The translations under genes were made by a program, and so were the position numbers. A stretch of 64,000 bases of DNA, taken from contig JAPZLL010000042.1 of the NCBI GenBank assembly GCA_036250225.1, positions 266,462-330,461 on the forward strand, written 5' to 3'. This document shows positions 1 to 9,611 of this stretch, piece by piece. The stretch's first letter is position 1; the number at the start of each line of letters is the position of its first letter. The stretch comes from Cercophora sp. LCS_1 (taxonomy: Eukaryota > Ascomycota > Sordariomycetes > Sordariales > Lasiosphaeriaceae). The notes beneath the pieces were generated by a model. It had not been told where the DNA came from. It made no database searches and saw only the letters and a list, made by a program, of their open reading frames with translations.

Positions 1-162
1 AACTCGTACATCGAGAGGTTCGCCTACCGGCCAGAGAAATGGGCTGGCGTTCCTATGGAGGCGCCCGAGTACAACGCGGAGGAGCGAGGGCCACCACACG
101 AGTCATCTCTATGCGAGGGCTGCAATGCCGGGCGCTGCCCAATGCTTGAGGAGCTGGGATGA
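1..162 (+). CDS. C-terminal end of an unidentified protein (partial)
   Basis: Frame 1 is open from the first base to a TGA at 160-162 (53 codons) and reads as ordinary hydrophilic protein (IERFAYRPEKWAG..., ending PMLEELG). It contains a small cysteine motif CEGCNAGRC (C-x2-C-x4-C). The start lies outside the window, so the family cannot be judged. It could also be a chance open frame. Confidence 0.4.
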   Translation, partial: NSYIERFAYRPEKWAGVPMEAPEYNAEERGPPHESSLCEGCNAGRCPMLEELG

Positions 163-562
163 GTAGCATACAGATAGTACTAGCGAGAGAAGGCTGAAGG
201 GCTCGTCAACGTTCATGGGGACGCTGGCTAGGGGAGGCGGAGAAGGGAGGGGGTAGAGGGGAGGGTGCGGGCAGGTTGGAATGATGGCACACGAATCGTT
301 GATCTGAATGTGTCCCGCATCTCAACAGTTCTCCCTGCTCACACCACGGGAAACATCGCCCCAAACATGATGCCCCTTCTCTGGCAGGCTTTTCCCACCT
401 CCCAAGGGCAAGTGGGCACTTGGGGGAAATAAAAGAGGCGCGCCGCCTTGCTCACACACACTCCACCTCGCATCCCCTTTTTACTCGGTGCATATCTCGG
501 CGTAAACCCCTCACGCCCGGGACTCTACGGGGGTAACGTGGGTGAGAGCGCTAGCGAAATCC
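163..562. other. intergenic, nothing recognised
   Basis: No convincing coding frame, RNA gene or repeat was seen. It lies between the end of the partial left-edge gene and the 3' side of the broken minus-strand gene. Confidence 0.5.
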
Positions 563-2330
563 TCAATGGTGAGCTTCCAGTTCCGGAAGTGGTCGTGCGA
601 AAAGGCCATTGGTGATAGCTTCAATATCCTCCACTCTCCCCCACCCCAAGACACACAGACAGAGGAGGCATCTCATTCTCCTAGTGTGCCTGTCCCTTCC
701 CCCCTTGGCCCGGTCGTATTTCTTGCGTGGCTGGGAATTCCTGTGGGGGGCTCTGGTTCGCTTCAAACTGGTCTGGCTCGGTGCGCTGAAGCTCGACGCG
801 AAGCTCGTGGCGAAGCTCATGGCGGACTCGACACCAAGCGATGTGGACTCCTGGCTAGGCTCTTCGTCCTCCGCACACAGGTACTGTGGAAGAGCTGGCT
901 CCTCGTCGACGTCCCCAGATTCAGCGTAGCCCACGGTGCCGACAGCTTGTGACCCGCCATGGTCCTCGCAATCCGTGAACTCGTCAGTCGCCTCTTGATA
1001 TTGCTCTGCCGCGGCAACTGTGACTTCTGCTCCAGGCGGCGGCTCCATGTCGGAATGGCGCGCTCGTGCATTGGCCGCCTGGATGAAGCCGTTGCGGTGC
1101 TTTTACCCCAAGTCCCTCGCATTTCGGATTGTCGTTGCTCCCTGAACGAATGTATCACGATCGCTCGTCATGGCGAATGCCTTGACCTGAGTCATGTGGT
1201 GCTCGGGCCGCCCGGCCGGCGCAATCGGCAGCGTGACGTGGTGCGCGTACAGCTGGAGCGTGCCGGTGCCGGCGTGGTAGGTCGAGCTGTATGTGTACGC
1301 ATTACCGTCGAAGGCGGGCTCCTCCGTGCCGTAATCCTGCAGGGCCTGCATCGCGCGGGCGGCGGTCGCGCCGTCGAGGCTCGCTTGCCGTTTCGCTACA
1401 CCTGCCCCTCCTTCAGGGTCTTTAGCCTCCGGGAGGAAGTTCGGCGCCACTGGTCGTCGCGTGTGCTTTGTAGGGATCATGAGGTGGTCCAGCTCCTTTC
1501 TGACTTGCTTGTCGATGTCACCAAAACGAACTCCATCGTAGAAATCGGGGTTCGCATCGACGGTCTCCCCATCAGTGATCGACTGGAGATGGTTGAAAAG
1601 CGCCTCTCCACTGTTAGGGGTGTTCGCGTTGCCAACAATGACTGGAATTATTTTGCGCATCACATCTCCTTCATAACCCACATGATCGTGTTCGTCCTGG
1701 AAGCGTTCAGAGGCACCGTCGGAGGACTTCGACGGTGAAAGCGACGGCCTTGGTTGGTGCAAGTCTGCATTGTTCTTCGGCTTCGATTTCCGGCCGTGCA
1801 GGTAGACATTGTTGTCATAGAGATGCTGCTCGAAGGCTTTGTCATACGCCGATGACTTCTTGGGGGTAGCGGTAGTAGCTTTTGTCGATTTCGTCGGCTT
1901 GCGTTGTCGGCTTGCTTTGTCTGCTTGACGGTGCAGATGAACCACTGGAAGCCATGGTGTGTACGGCGCCTTTCGGCCCAGGGCACTGGGACAGGAAGTC
2001 AGTATTCGTTCCCAGTCAGCGCATTGCAGACATACCCCTCGAAGATGGCGAAGACCTGGGCCGCCGTGTCTTGCGAAACGGGCACGATCCGTGGGGTACA
2101 CTGGAGGTGCCGCGGGTCCTGGGCTGGACCGACTGCTGTTCCGCCGGTCGAGTTCTCGCAGTGCGCGGCGCGTGAGGGGAACCTTGGACAGGCTGTCCCA
2201 GAAATCGGGTGGGAAGTTCGACAGCCCGTGAGGCCTGAGGCCTGCCTCTCGACTTGAGCTTCTTGTTAGGACGGTGCTCTTGCGAGAGGTTGTCTGCGCG
2301 GGCTCTCTTTCGATGTTCTGCGCTCGCCAT
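563..2330 (-). pseudogene. broken gene of a conserved fungal family (DUF7924-type)
   Basis: The minus strand carries blocks I associate from memory with the large fungal family that Pfam calls DUF7924: FPPDFWDSLSKVPLTRRALR, YPTDRARFARHGGP, SAYDKAFEQHLYDN, VMRKIIPVIVGNA, FGDIDKQVRKELDHLMIPTK, GNAYTYSSTYHAGTGTLQLY and VKAFAMTSDRDTFVQGAT. The function is unknown. A likely start is the ATG at 2330 (MASAEHRKRARADNL), but it must shift frame near 2235-2260 to reach the FPPDFW block. Another frame change is needed near 1890-1990, between a frame reading HTMASSGSSAPS and the STKATTATPKKSS frame. At 1105-1103 an in-frame TAA interrupts NARDLG/KHRNGFIQAANARARH, after which the same frame stays open to 563. 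At least three lesions argue for a pseudogene; part of the second could hide an intron (GTATGT near 2038). Its 5' end faces the kinase gene about 370 bp away. Confidence 0.7.
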
Positions 2331-2698
2331 GAGCAGCTCCTTCGCAAGGTTGAGGTCGAGGGAAACCCATGTGGATATTCAGGCCGCGCTGGCCTGCAGG
2401 ACCTCAGTTGGTGTGCATGGCATGGAATGGTAGGGCTGGGAACGCGTCGTCGCCTGCGGGTGGGTGTGGCCACCCTGTGCGGGGTAAGTGGCTCGGGTCG
2501 AAACGCCACCGAACGGCGCCTTGGTGCTCCCTTAGCTATATGCAACGAGGCGGGGCTGCTTCTGCGTTTACCGCCATCGTCTGTGTTGCGCAGCGCCCGA
2601 CGTCCGGCAGCTGGTAGCCCCTGCCCAGATCCGCCGTGGTCAGCAAGATTATTTCCACGCGCTTTGGCTCACTTTGCAGCATCGCCTGCCATCTCACA

Positions 2699-3775
2699 AT
2701 GAAGGTGCAAATCTCCGACCCTGCCGACAAACAGGAAACTGCTCACAGACCCTCTAGGACATTCTCATCGATGGCAGGTATCGCGTTGACCGCAAGATCG
2801 GCGCGGGAGGCTTCGGCCTTGTCTATTCTGGTACGGCGCTGTCTCTCTTTGCTTCATCCGTCGCTGACCGGGCAGGGACTGATCTCTCATCGGGCGAGGA
2901 GGTCGCCATAAAGCTCACGGCCGTTCGAGCTGATAACCCCGAGATGCTCCGAGACGAGAAGGAGACATACGAGGCGCTGGACGGTGGGGTCGGAATCCCG
3001 CGGGTGCACTGGTTTGGGCAGGAGTGCGAGTTCTACGCGCTGGTCATTGACGCCCTCGGCCCGTCGCTCGAGGATCTGCTCAATTACTGCGGCCGAAGAT
3101 TATCGCTCAAGACCATCCTGCTCATCGCCGACCAGGCCATCTCGCGTATCCAATACATCCATTCGAAGGGCTTCCTCCATCGCGATATCAAGCCGGATAA
3201 CTTCTTGATGGGGCTCGGTGAGCAGGGAAATATTCTCTATGCTATTGATTTTGGCCTCGCCAAGGAGTTTGATGATGCCGAGCGTTACAAGGATGCGGAC
3301 GGTCTCGCGCTGGGCGGTACTCGACGGTACGCAAGCATCAACAACCATAACGGCCGTCGTAGGTGTTTCATCATGATGCTACTCGTCTCTTGCTAACGCG
3401 CAGGAAGAACAGTCTTGGGGAGACGACCTGGAGTCCCTTGGGTACGTCCTTGTATATCTCGCCCGGGGCTCGTTGCCATGGCAAGGCCTGAAGGCTACTA
3501 CGGGCGACGAGAAGGACGCGCGGACCAAGGAGATGAAGGAGGGCCTGTCGGGCGAAGCACTCTGTGACGGCCTTCTCCCTGGAGAATTCGCCGAGTACAT
3601 CGACTACACCCGGCGCCTGGCTTTCGATGACAAGCCGGACTACTCATACCTTCGCCGGCTTTTCCATCGCCGTTTTCGAGCGGAGGGGTTCGAAAATGAC
3701 CACGTCTTCGACTGGACTGAGAAGTTGTTCGACGAGATGCAGAGCGAAGTCAATCCCACGGTGCTATTGACATAG
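2699..3775 (+). CDS. casein-kinase-1-like Ser/Thr protein kinase
   Basis: Four exons join in frame (2699-2704, 2758-2830, 2876-3358, 3408-3775) to give 309 residues, essentially a bare CK1 kinase domain. Visible features: start MKDILIDGRYRVDRKIG, glycine loop GAGGFG (17-22), catalytic Lys39 in VAIKL, the CK1 signature LGPSLEDLLNYCGRRLS, catalytic HRDIKPDN (from 128), DFGLAK (from 151), and a C-lobe with QSWGDDLESLGYV and LPWQGLKA. The 45-53 bp introns have CTGAC or CTAAC branch-like sites. The first exon is only ATG AAG; it was chosen because an in-frame TAG just upstream falls exactly at a splice acceptor. CK1 enzymes phosphorylate acidic or primed Ser/Thr sites in trafficking and signalling. 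This one lacks the long C-terminal tail of housekeeping forms, so it may be one of the expanded accessory CK1-like kinases. It is divergent from the broken DUF7924-type gene. Confidence 0.85.
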
Positions 3776-4307
3776 AGGTCGCAGAGAGATCCACGACAAG
3801 GAGGTTAGGGCAACGCGACAACTGCCGGGCAACCAAGAGAGAGGTGCCCTAGCCTTGCCATCAATGCCTGACCGCACCCGGTTCTTGGAGCTGATCCAGC
3901 CAGTTGTAGTCGACTCCGGTCAGAGCACTGGACCGAAAGAAACTGATTTCGGCGCAAATTGAAGGAGGCAGAGAGCAGGAAAGTGGTGCCAGGAAGCGGT
4001 GGGGCAGCCCTTGTCGGGGACTGAGTGTAAATTGATTTGATATTCACCCCCCACTGATGGCTTGTATCACCAACACCTGCAGAGGTAGACACCAGAACTC
4101 ACGCATGACCGCCTGGTTTGAGGCGCCAACGAATCCACAGCCTTGTCAAGCCTCTGATGGAGCCCCGCCTGACTGAAAATAATTGTGTGTATTAAAGCCT
4201 CGGCTGCCCCTCCCAGGCTTTCTCGTCATGTCCAACTCGCGCAACCACTTCGCCCCGTCTCTCTGCCCTTACTCAGTTGCCCTCATAGACAAAAGTCCTA
4301 CATTTTC
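3776..4307. other. intergenic, nothing recognised
   Basis: Follows the kinase stop codon. Only short incidental open frames; no repeat or RNA gene recognised. Confidence 0.5.
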
Positions 4308-4484
4308 ATGATGGCTGTTATCGAGACCGCTCCAATCCTTGCTAACAATTGGAACTGCTCATGCGGATACAACAATCCCACTAACGCCAAGAAATGCGGT
4401 GGGCAAGCCAAGAACTCAGAGAGCGAAATGGAGACGCGCGGCAAGGCGAGCACTATCGGACTTAAAAGTAAGTGTTCAGATTAA
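4308..4484 (+). CDS. possible small RanBP2-type zinc-finger-like protein
   Basis: An ATG at 4308 opens a short frame (MMAVIETAPILANNWNC...). It contains NWNCSCGYNNPTNAKKCGG, which resembles half of a RanBP2-type zinc finger (W-x-C-x-C ... N-x5-C) but lacks a clean fourth cysteine. The frame closes at 4484 unless the good donor GTAAGT at 4468 is used; an acceptor near 4636 would extend it towards 4774. Small proteins with one such finger are common in moulds and have no known role. It may be a relic. Confidence 0.3.
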   Translation: MMAVIETAPILANNWNCSCGYNNPTNAKKCGGQAKNSESEMETRGKASTIGLKSKCSD

Positions 4485-4791
4485 CCCCAGCCAAGTTGCG
4501 TGCGCATTTTTCGACCCGAAAACCAGACACCTTGAGACGCATGACGGATTTCGGAACTGGTGATGGTCTGGTGGTCCCTCATGCTTGTCTCAGCTAGAGA
4601 CGAAGGAGGATTTCAATTCTTCTTGCTAACTTGTCAGCTATTGTCGAGGTAGTTTTGGTGAACAGAACACGTCTTGAGGTCGGACCAAATCTTGGTTCAG
4701 CTTTTCCTCTTTCCCCCTGGGTCTGGCAACAATGCCTCCACGTTGGCCATAGCATCAGCAGGCGACGGTTAGTCTAAATACGTACCTCCCA

Positions 4792-6082
4792 TCATCCATC
4801 ATACTGATAACACAGCACTGCACTATCCATGACCTCTCTAACCTTGACATATCTCCCCGTCGACAGCAACTCCCCAAAATCCAACTGACTCTCCACCGTG
4901 ACATTCTTATACGCCACATCCCCAGCAAAAGTCCAGGGATGCCCAAACTGCGTGTCGGCCCCTGCAATTTCATCCTTTCTCGTCTCCCACTTGGCGCGCT
5001 GCCACTTGTCCCACAAACGGTCGATATTCGCATAGTGCAAATAAAACAGCGGATCAGCCGGCGAGCTGTAGATATTGCCTATGTCTCCGATATCACCACC
5101 CAGAGCCAAGTGGCCGCCGGCACCGTACTTGACATCAGCGACGGCCATGCTCGCGCCCTGGACGCGCACGTCGAACTGGGTAAACGTCTCGGCGGATAGC
5201 GTCCATTCCACTACGTCCGAGTTGAGGGTTGCTGCTGCGAGTGTTGGTGCAAAGTCGCGGGTTAGACAGCGGGGGTTGTGCGTGAATGATTTGCCTGGAT
5301 TCGGTATTAGGACTGAGACTGAGATTGAAAAGGGAGACTTGTGGAATTACCAGGTCCAAGGTTGACCGTCATGTTGGCAAATGGACCGCCGTCGACACAC
5401 CCTCCGCCTGTCTTGCCGGGGATTCGGTCAGGGTAGAGGCCGGTCCTGTTGGACTTGGTTGTGTCGATGAATTGGCCGTTGCCGCCGAATGCCGTGTTGA
5501 CGCGGAAGACGGGCGAGTCAACGAATCGTGCTGCGCCAAGGTCTGCGTCTAGAGACCAGTCCCAATATCTGGTGATGTGTTGTGTCAAAGGATGAGTCTG
5601 TTAGGAAGAGTTAGACCTACGGCTGTGCTCCGGTGTATCCGCAGAGGTCTCGTAGGTCTGATTCAAAGCTGCGCACCATGAAGCGGTGCCACGGATGGAA
5701 TGTTGCCTGTTACGGTTATTAACACAAGTATCTAGAGGGGGATAGAAGGGGAAAATACTGTGAAGTAGTTCAGGTCCGTCGTGTTGATGTGAGTAGCGAC
5801 ATAGTCGTCGTAGCGGGAACGGACGCCAGGATATAAGTGCGCAGTTTTTGCTGGTTTTGTTTGCAGACATCGCACAGCGTTAATGTATGCCAATTTCTGG
5901 TTGTCAAATAGGTCGCCCCTTGAAAGCATCAACATGGCAATTGTAAAGGCCTGGTTGGACTGTGATTACCATTCTTTTCGAACCAGAACTTCGGTGCATG
6001 TGGCAGATACTTGAAGGGACCATAGTGCCAGTGTGATGATGCCAGTAAGGCGATAATAAGACAGAAACTGATTGCCTGCCAT
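4792..6082 (-). CDS. secreted tyrosinase-family (type-3 copper) protein with altered copper sites
   Basis: Five exons on the minus strand (6082-5970, 5918-5759, 5706-5621, 5568-5351, 5294-4792) join in frame to give 359 residues. The start MAGNQFLSYYRLTG with hydrophobic ITLALWSLQVSA is a signal peptide, and the WGDLFDNQKLAYINAVRCLQ block is typical of fungal secreted tyrosinase-like proteins. CuA region: ATHINTTDLNYF then FHPWHRFMVRSFE; then GYTGAQPYWDWSLDA and TGGGCVDGGPFANMTVNLGP. CuB region: KYGAGGHLALGG and SPADPLFYLHYANIDRLW. Family members oxidise phenols using six histidines. Here the usual second CuA His is Tyr (NYFTATF), the His normally four residues before the GGH His is Gly, and the expected HH pair is HY. 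The gene is otherwise intact, so it is either a non-catalytic or a divergent subfamily member. Homologues often sit in secondary-metabolite clusters, but no synthase is visible here. Confidence 0.85.
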
Positions 6083-7459
6083 GTTGACCAAAGGGAGGCT
6101 CTCACCCAACTCGATCGCTCAACGATTCGTCCTTGGCAAGATGCTTGCGAGAATTTGGAGAATGTTATATGCCAAAGTGGGGGAACACGATCTCCATAGC
6201 ATACAACGTAAGCTGACCCGCAAGACTGGCATCTCGTACGCCGTGAGCCGGGAAAATACTTTGGCTAAGGTGAAGTGGTCATTCAGCCAGTCAGGCAATT
6301 GGCTGTTCATATCGGCAGATTGGGTTGGGGTGAGGAGACGACGCCAACACAAACATTTGAGCGACCTTCATCAGTAAACAGAAAAAGAATCAGCTCAAAT
6401 GTATATGGTGCAAAAAGCTCTGTTGGCCTTTGAGGATGGTATTTGGAAGTAGTGGTGTGACTTGCTGGCAACAGGGCCGTTTGCATGTCAAGTCATTTTC
6501 AATCCCATTGCTTCCTTGTGAGCTGACGAGTCAAGGCCTGGGACGTCCAGGACCGTCGCCTCACGGTAGGAAAAGGGCGGATGAGACTACTTCGGAGCAT
6601 GGCTCTGATTGGCAGTTAATATTCTGTTGGGACTGCGTCCCCATGGAGCTGGCCAGGTCGATTGTCAGCGCTTGCCGGACTCAGCCAGGGGAGCGGAATC
6701 GGGCCGCTCACTGTCGGGCCTGTGATCAAAATGCGACGATGACATCACACTGCCCGCACTGGAAGCTGACCACAAATCTCAGGGGTGGCATGGGAATTGT
6801 TCAAAAGTGGTTACAGATCGTGGGGGTAACAGTTAGGCTGCAGCCCGGGTTCCATGGTTCGTTCTAAGCGAGCCCATCTCTCTCGCGGGACGGCTCGCGA
6901 CCGTTGCGAATGGTGTGCTTGCGCATGAGCTTTGCCAGCCGCATGCATGGGACTATTGAAAGCCACTGTACGCCCTGAGACACCTGCTTATTGGGTCGCT
7001 TACACATTCCACTGGCAGCTTCACCCTCCAATATCAGTTCGCGACTCTCACCTCGGTCAGCTAGGCAGCGTATCCATCGCGTATTGGTTAGGTATCCTGG
7101 ATGTATTGGCTTCAGGGGTGGCTCTGCGCCATGTGACTGCTTTCAACAATGGCAAAACCCCTGGTCAACGACACAACGTTCAAACGACACATCGGGTTCC
7201 ACTCTCACACACTACAAACTCGTTGTGGCAAATATGGCAAAACAAGCGAAGCACGGCCGGCCTTCGCCCTCAACACGCTAACCTCGATTTCGATCTTGGG
7301 AGGCGTGTTTTTGTGCCCTCAGGGGTCAACGTGGGATTTCAGGGATGGAGATGGTGTCAAGCCCGGATTCGAGATGGTTGTGAAGTCACCAGACCATGTA
7401 AGCGCTTGCAGAGTTCCTCCGAGTTGTGTTGACCAGTTGATCGAGACTCTATTCCCAGG
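6083..7459. other. long intergenic region between divergent genes
   Basis: About 1.4 kb with no convincing gene on either strand. Open frames here lack family motifs. It must hold the promoters of the tyrosinase-like gene (leftward) and the CBM1 protein gene (rightward). Confidence 0.5.
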
Positions 7460-7467
7460 TATATAAG
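7460..7467 (+). promoter_or_regulatory. TATA-like box of the CBM1 protein gene
   Basis: TATATAAG lies 100 bp before the ATG at 7560, a usual distance for an ascomycete core promoter. Prediction from position and sequence only. Confidence 0.45.
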
Positions 7468-7559
7468 TATCAGGATGCGTCACCAACTGGGAAGAATCCA
7501 GCAGACCTTGGATATTCAGAGAATCTCTTTAATTGCTTGTTCTTATCTCTGTCGCCACT

Positions 7560-8820
7560 ATGACCACGCTCAGGTTCCTCGTTTTCACCCTGGCAGCCCT
7601 TCACCTTCCCGGCGTTCTGGGTTTCCAACCAGACCATCGCCTCCTTCCCCGCGATGGCAACGAACGTTACCCCTTTTGCACCCCAGCCCCTGACAACAGC
7701 TGCATTGTCGGCGGCAAGTATGTCAAGCCCGACCTCAACATCTCCGAAGCTGGCAACGCAGGCAATAACGCCTACATCACATACTTGCCCGCACACACAT
7801 ACAACTTGTCGCAGTGGACCAACCAGAAGATGCCCCAGATGTGCTACAGCACCATCAACCTGTACGGCTACACGCCATCTGCCTTTGTCGTCTACAACGT
7901 CACCTACTCGGACTGCACCTCGCCGTGGGTCATTTGCCGGAGCACCACGGCTTCCAAGAGCATCAATGAGATTGCAGATGTAGCCCTTCCAAGGTCCATT
8001 TCTATTTAGCTTAGAACGCTGACCATACCCAGGAAATCAGCAAGATGCCAGCCAGCATGCGTCAAGCAGCATCGTAAGTCTCCCATCACCCCCCCCCCCC
8101 CTCCCCCTTCCCTTAGCTACCCGTTCTTAAAGGTTTTGCACAACAGAACCTACCTCGTCTTTCCTGAATCCCTCCCCCGCGCCATAGAATCCTGGTCCGA
8201 AGACGGCCTCATCGCCGGCAAATCCTCCTACTACTTCCCGACCTCTCTCGTGCACGAACATGGCCACGCCGTCGACGGCGCCATCCTCGTCCCCGGTCCG
8301 GGCAGCTACTCCGACACATCAACCTGGCGCAACACAGTCACCCTGGACAACTTCGCCGCCACAGCCTACGGCACATCTTCCCACGCCGAGAACTTTGCGG
8401 ATATTGGTCGCGTCGTGCTGATTCAGAATATCTACCCGGGTGGTATAGCGGGTTTGTTTCCGAACCATCCCAACTTGACGCAAATTGCGAACCAGGTCGC
8501 CTTGTTTCAGTCGGTTGCGGGTGGGTATTATCAGACGGGCGGAAGCTGTGATTTGGCCAAGAAGTATCCTTTTCCGACCGTATTGATTGATGTCCCGACT
8601 ACGACGCCGCCGCCGACGAACACCGCCACCGCGACGCCGTATGGGCAGTGTGGCGGTTGGAGTACGTATACGGGGCCAACGGCTTGTGGGGCTGGGTGGA
8701 AGTGTACGACGCTCAAGTAAGTACTCGTGGGATTGTGAGAGGGTGAGATGCTGACAGCCTAGTCCGCACTATGCGCAATGTACGCCTGCGCCTGCAAAGA
8801 GGGGATACTATGTGGTTTAG
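7560..8820 (+). CDS. secreted con-13-like HEXXH protein with C-terminal CBM1
   Basis: Exons 7560-7979, 8033-8073, 8147-8716 and 8763-8820 join in frame to 362 residues. MTTLRFLVFTLAALHLPGVLG is a clear signal peptide. The middle resembles conidiation-specific protein 13 (con-13) homologues: WVICR, then KMPASMRQAAS, then SLVHEHGHAVDG. The HEHGH at about residues 190-194 fits the HEXXH zinc-metallopeptidase motif. A Thr/Pro linker (VPTTTPPPTNTATATP) leads to a CBM1 module, YGQCGGWSTYTGPTACGAGW then NPHYAQC, which binds cellulose or chitin. The last intron falls inside the CBM1 just before the conserved Asn. Role inferred: an extracellular, possibly proteolytic protein targeted to plant or fungal cell wall. 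The peptidase activity is inferred from one motif only. Confidence 0.85.
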
Positions 8821-9142
8821 ATTCGATGTCGTGGGATGATTTGGAATGGTGGGGGGTTTTTGATGCGTGGAGACGCACTGGGAGAAGAATGGGGAGTTGG
8901 AGATCCTTTTGGGACTGTCAAGGGTATTCAATGTCCAGAAGCTGATGAGCATCATGGCACTGCATACCATTAAGTTTACCGCACTAGCAACCAAATATCT
9001 CATTACCATTACCCTGGCTATGTTTGTGGGGATTTATTAGCCCCCCTGATAGCAAGTCTTATCCCAGTTTCCAATAATTATATCCCTTTCAATAATGAGG
9101 TCTCAACCATTACTATATTTAAGGAGTGTGGTAAAGGCGAGC
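8821..9142. other. intergenic, nothing recognised
   Basis: 3' flank of the CBM1 protein gene, becoming A/T-richer towards 9120. May contain decayed upstream parts of the histidine-kinase relic, but none could be recognised. Confidence 0.4.
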
Positions 9143-9330
9143 TGCTTTATTTGCAGTTCAACGTCTGCGATGCAGTTGCGGTTTGACACGTGAGGAGAAA
9201 CAGATGCTCTTTCAACGTTTCAAGCAAGCCTCCCCACGCACCCACGCGCAATACGGCGGCAGCGGCCTTGGTCTCTTCATCTCCAAACGCCTTGCTGAGC
9301 TCCCCGTCAGCCTCCATCGCCACGGCTAAC
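9143..9330 (+). pseudogene. relict histidine-kinase ATPase domain fragment
   Basis: Two frames together read as the end of the HATPase_c domain of a fungal hybrid histidine kinase. Bases 9143-9176 give GELLYLQFNVCD (N/D-box approach). After a frame change of about two bases comes CGLTREEKQMLFQRFK, then QASPRTHAQYGGSGLGLFIS, with the G2 box GGSGLGL, ending KRLAEL. The domain stops there: the usual next step (QGG.IGV) is absent, as are the receiver domain and the start. Fungal kinases with QASPRTH-type sequence phosphorylate a receiver domain in stress signalling. This piece is too short and shifted to be functional, and no parent copy is in the window. Confidence 0.75.
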
Positions 9331-9611
9331 CTCATCTCCACTAAATCCACCCCCGCCAAACCTGATACCGTTTCAAGGGTCTGTGAGATTGTTGATGGTC
9401 CACTACGGGAGGCCAATAGGAGGCTTTCTCAATTTGCTCAAGTGACACTTCAAATTCCAACATGAAGAACAGACCGCTCCAACCGTATCCTTAACTGCCA
9501 GAGGAGATCATCATCATCATGATATCGTAACCTAGTGATCAACAGCAGTACTGGAATTCTCAGTATAACCGTCCACTACATCACCTTCGGCACAGGCGCA
9601 AGCAACTCACC
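9331..9611. other. gap between histidine-kinase relic and ubiquitin-like gene
   Basis: No motif followed the kinase frame here. Mostly 3' flank of the minus-strand gene ending at 9612. Confidence 0.4.
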
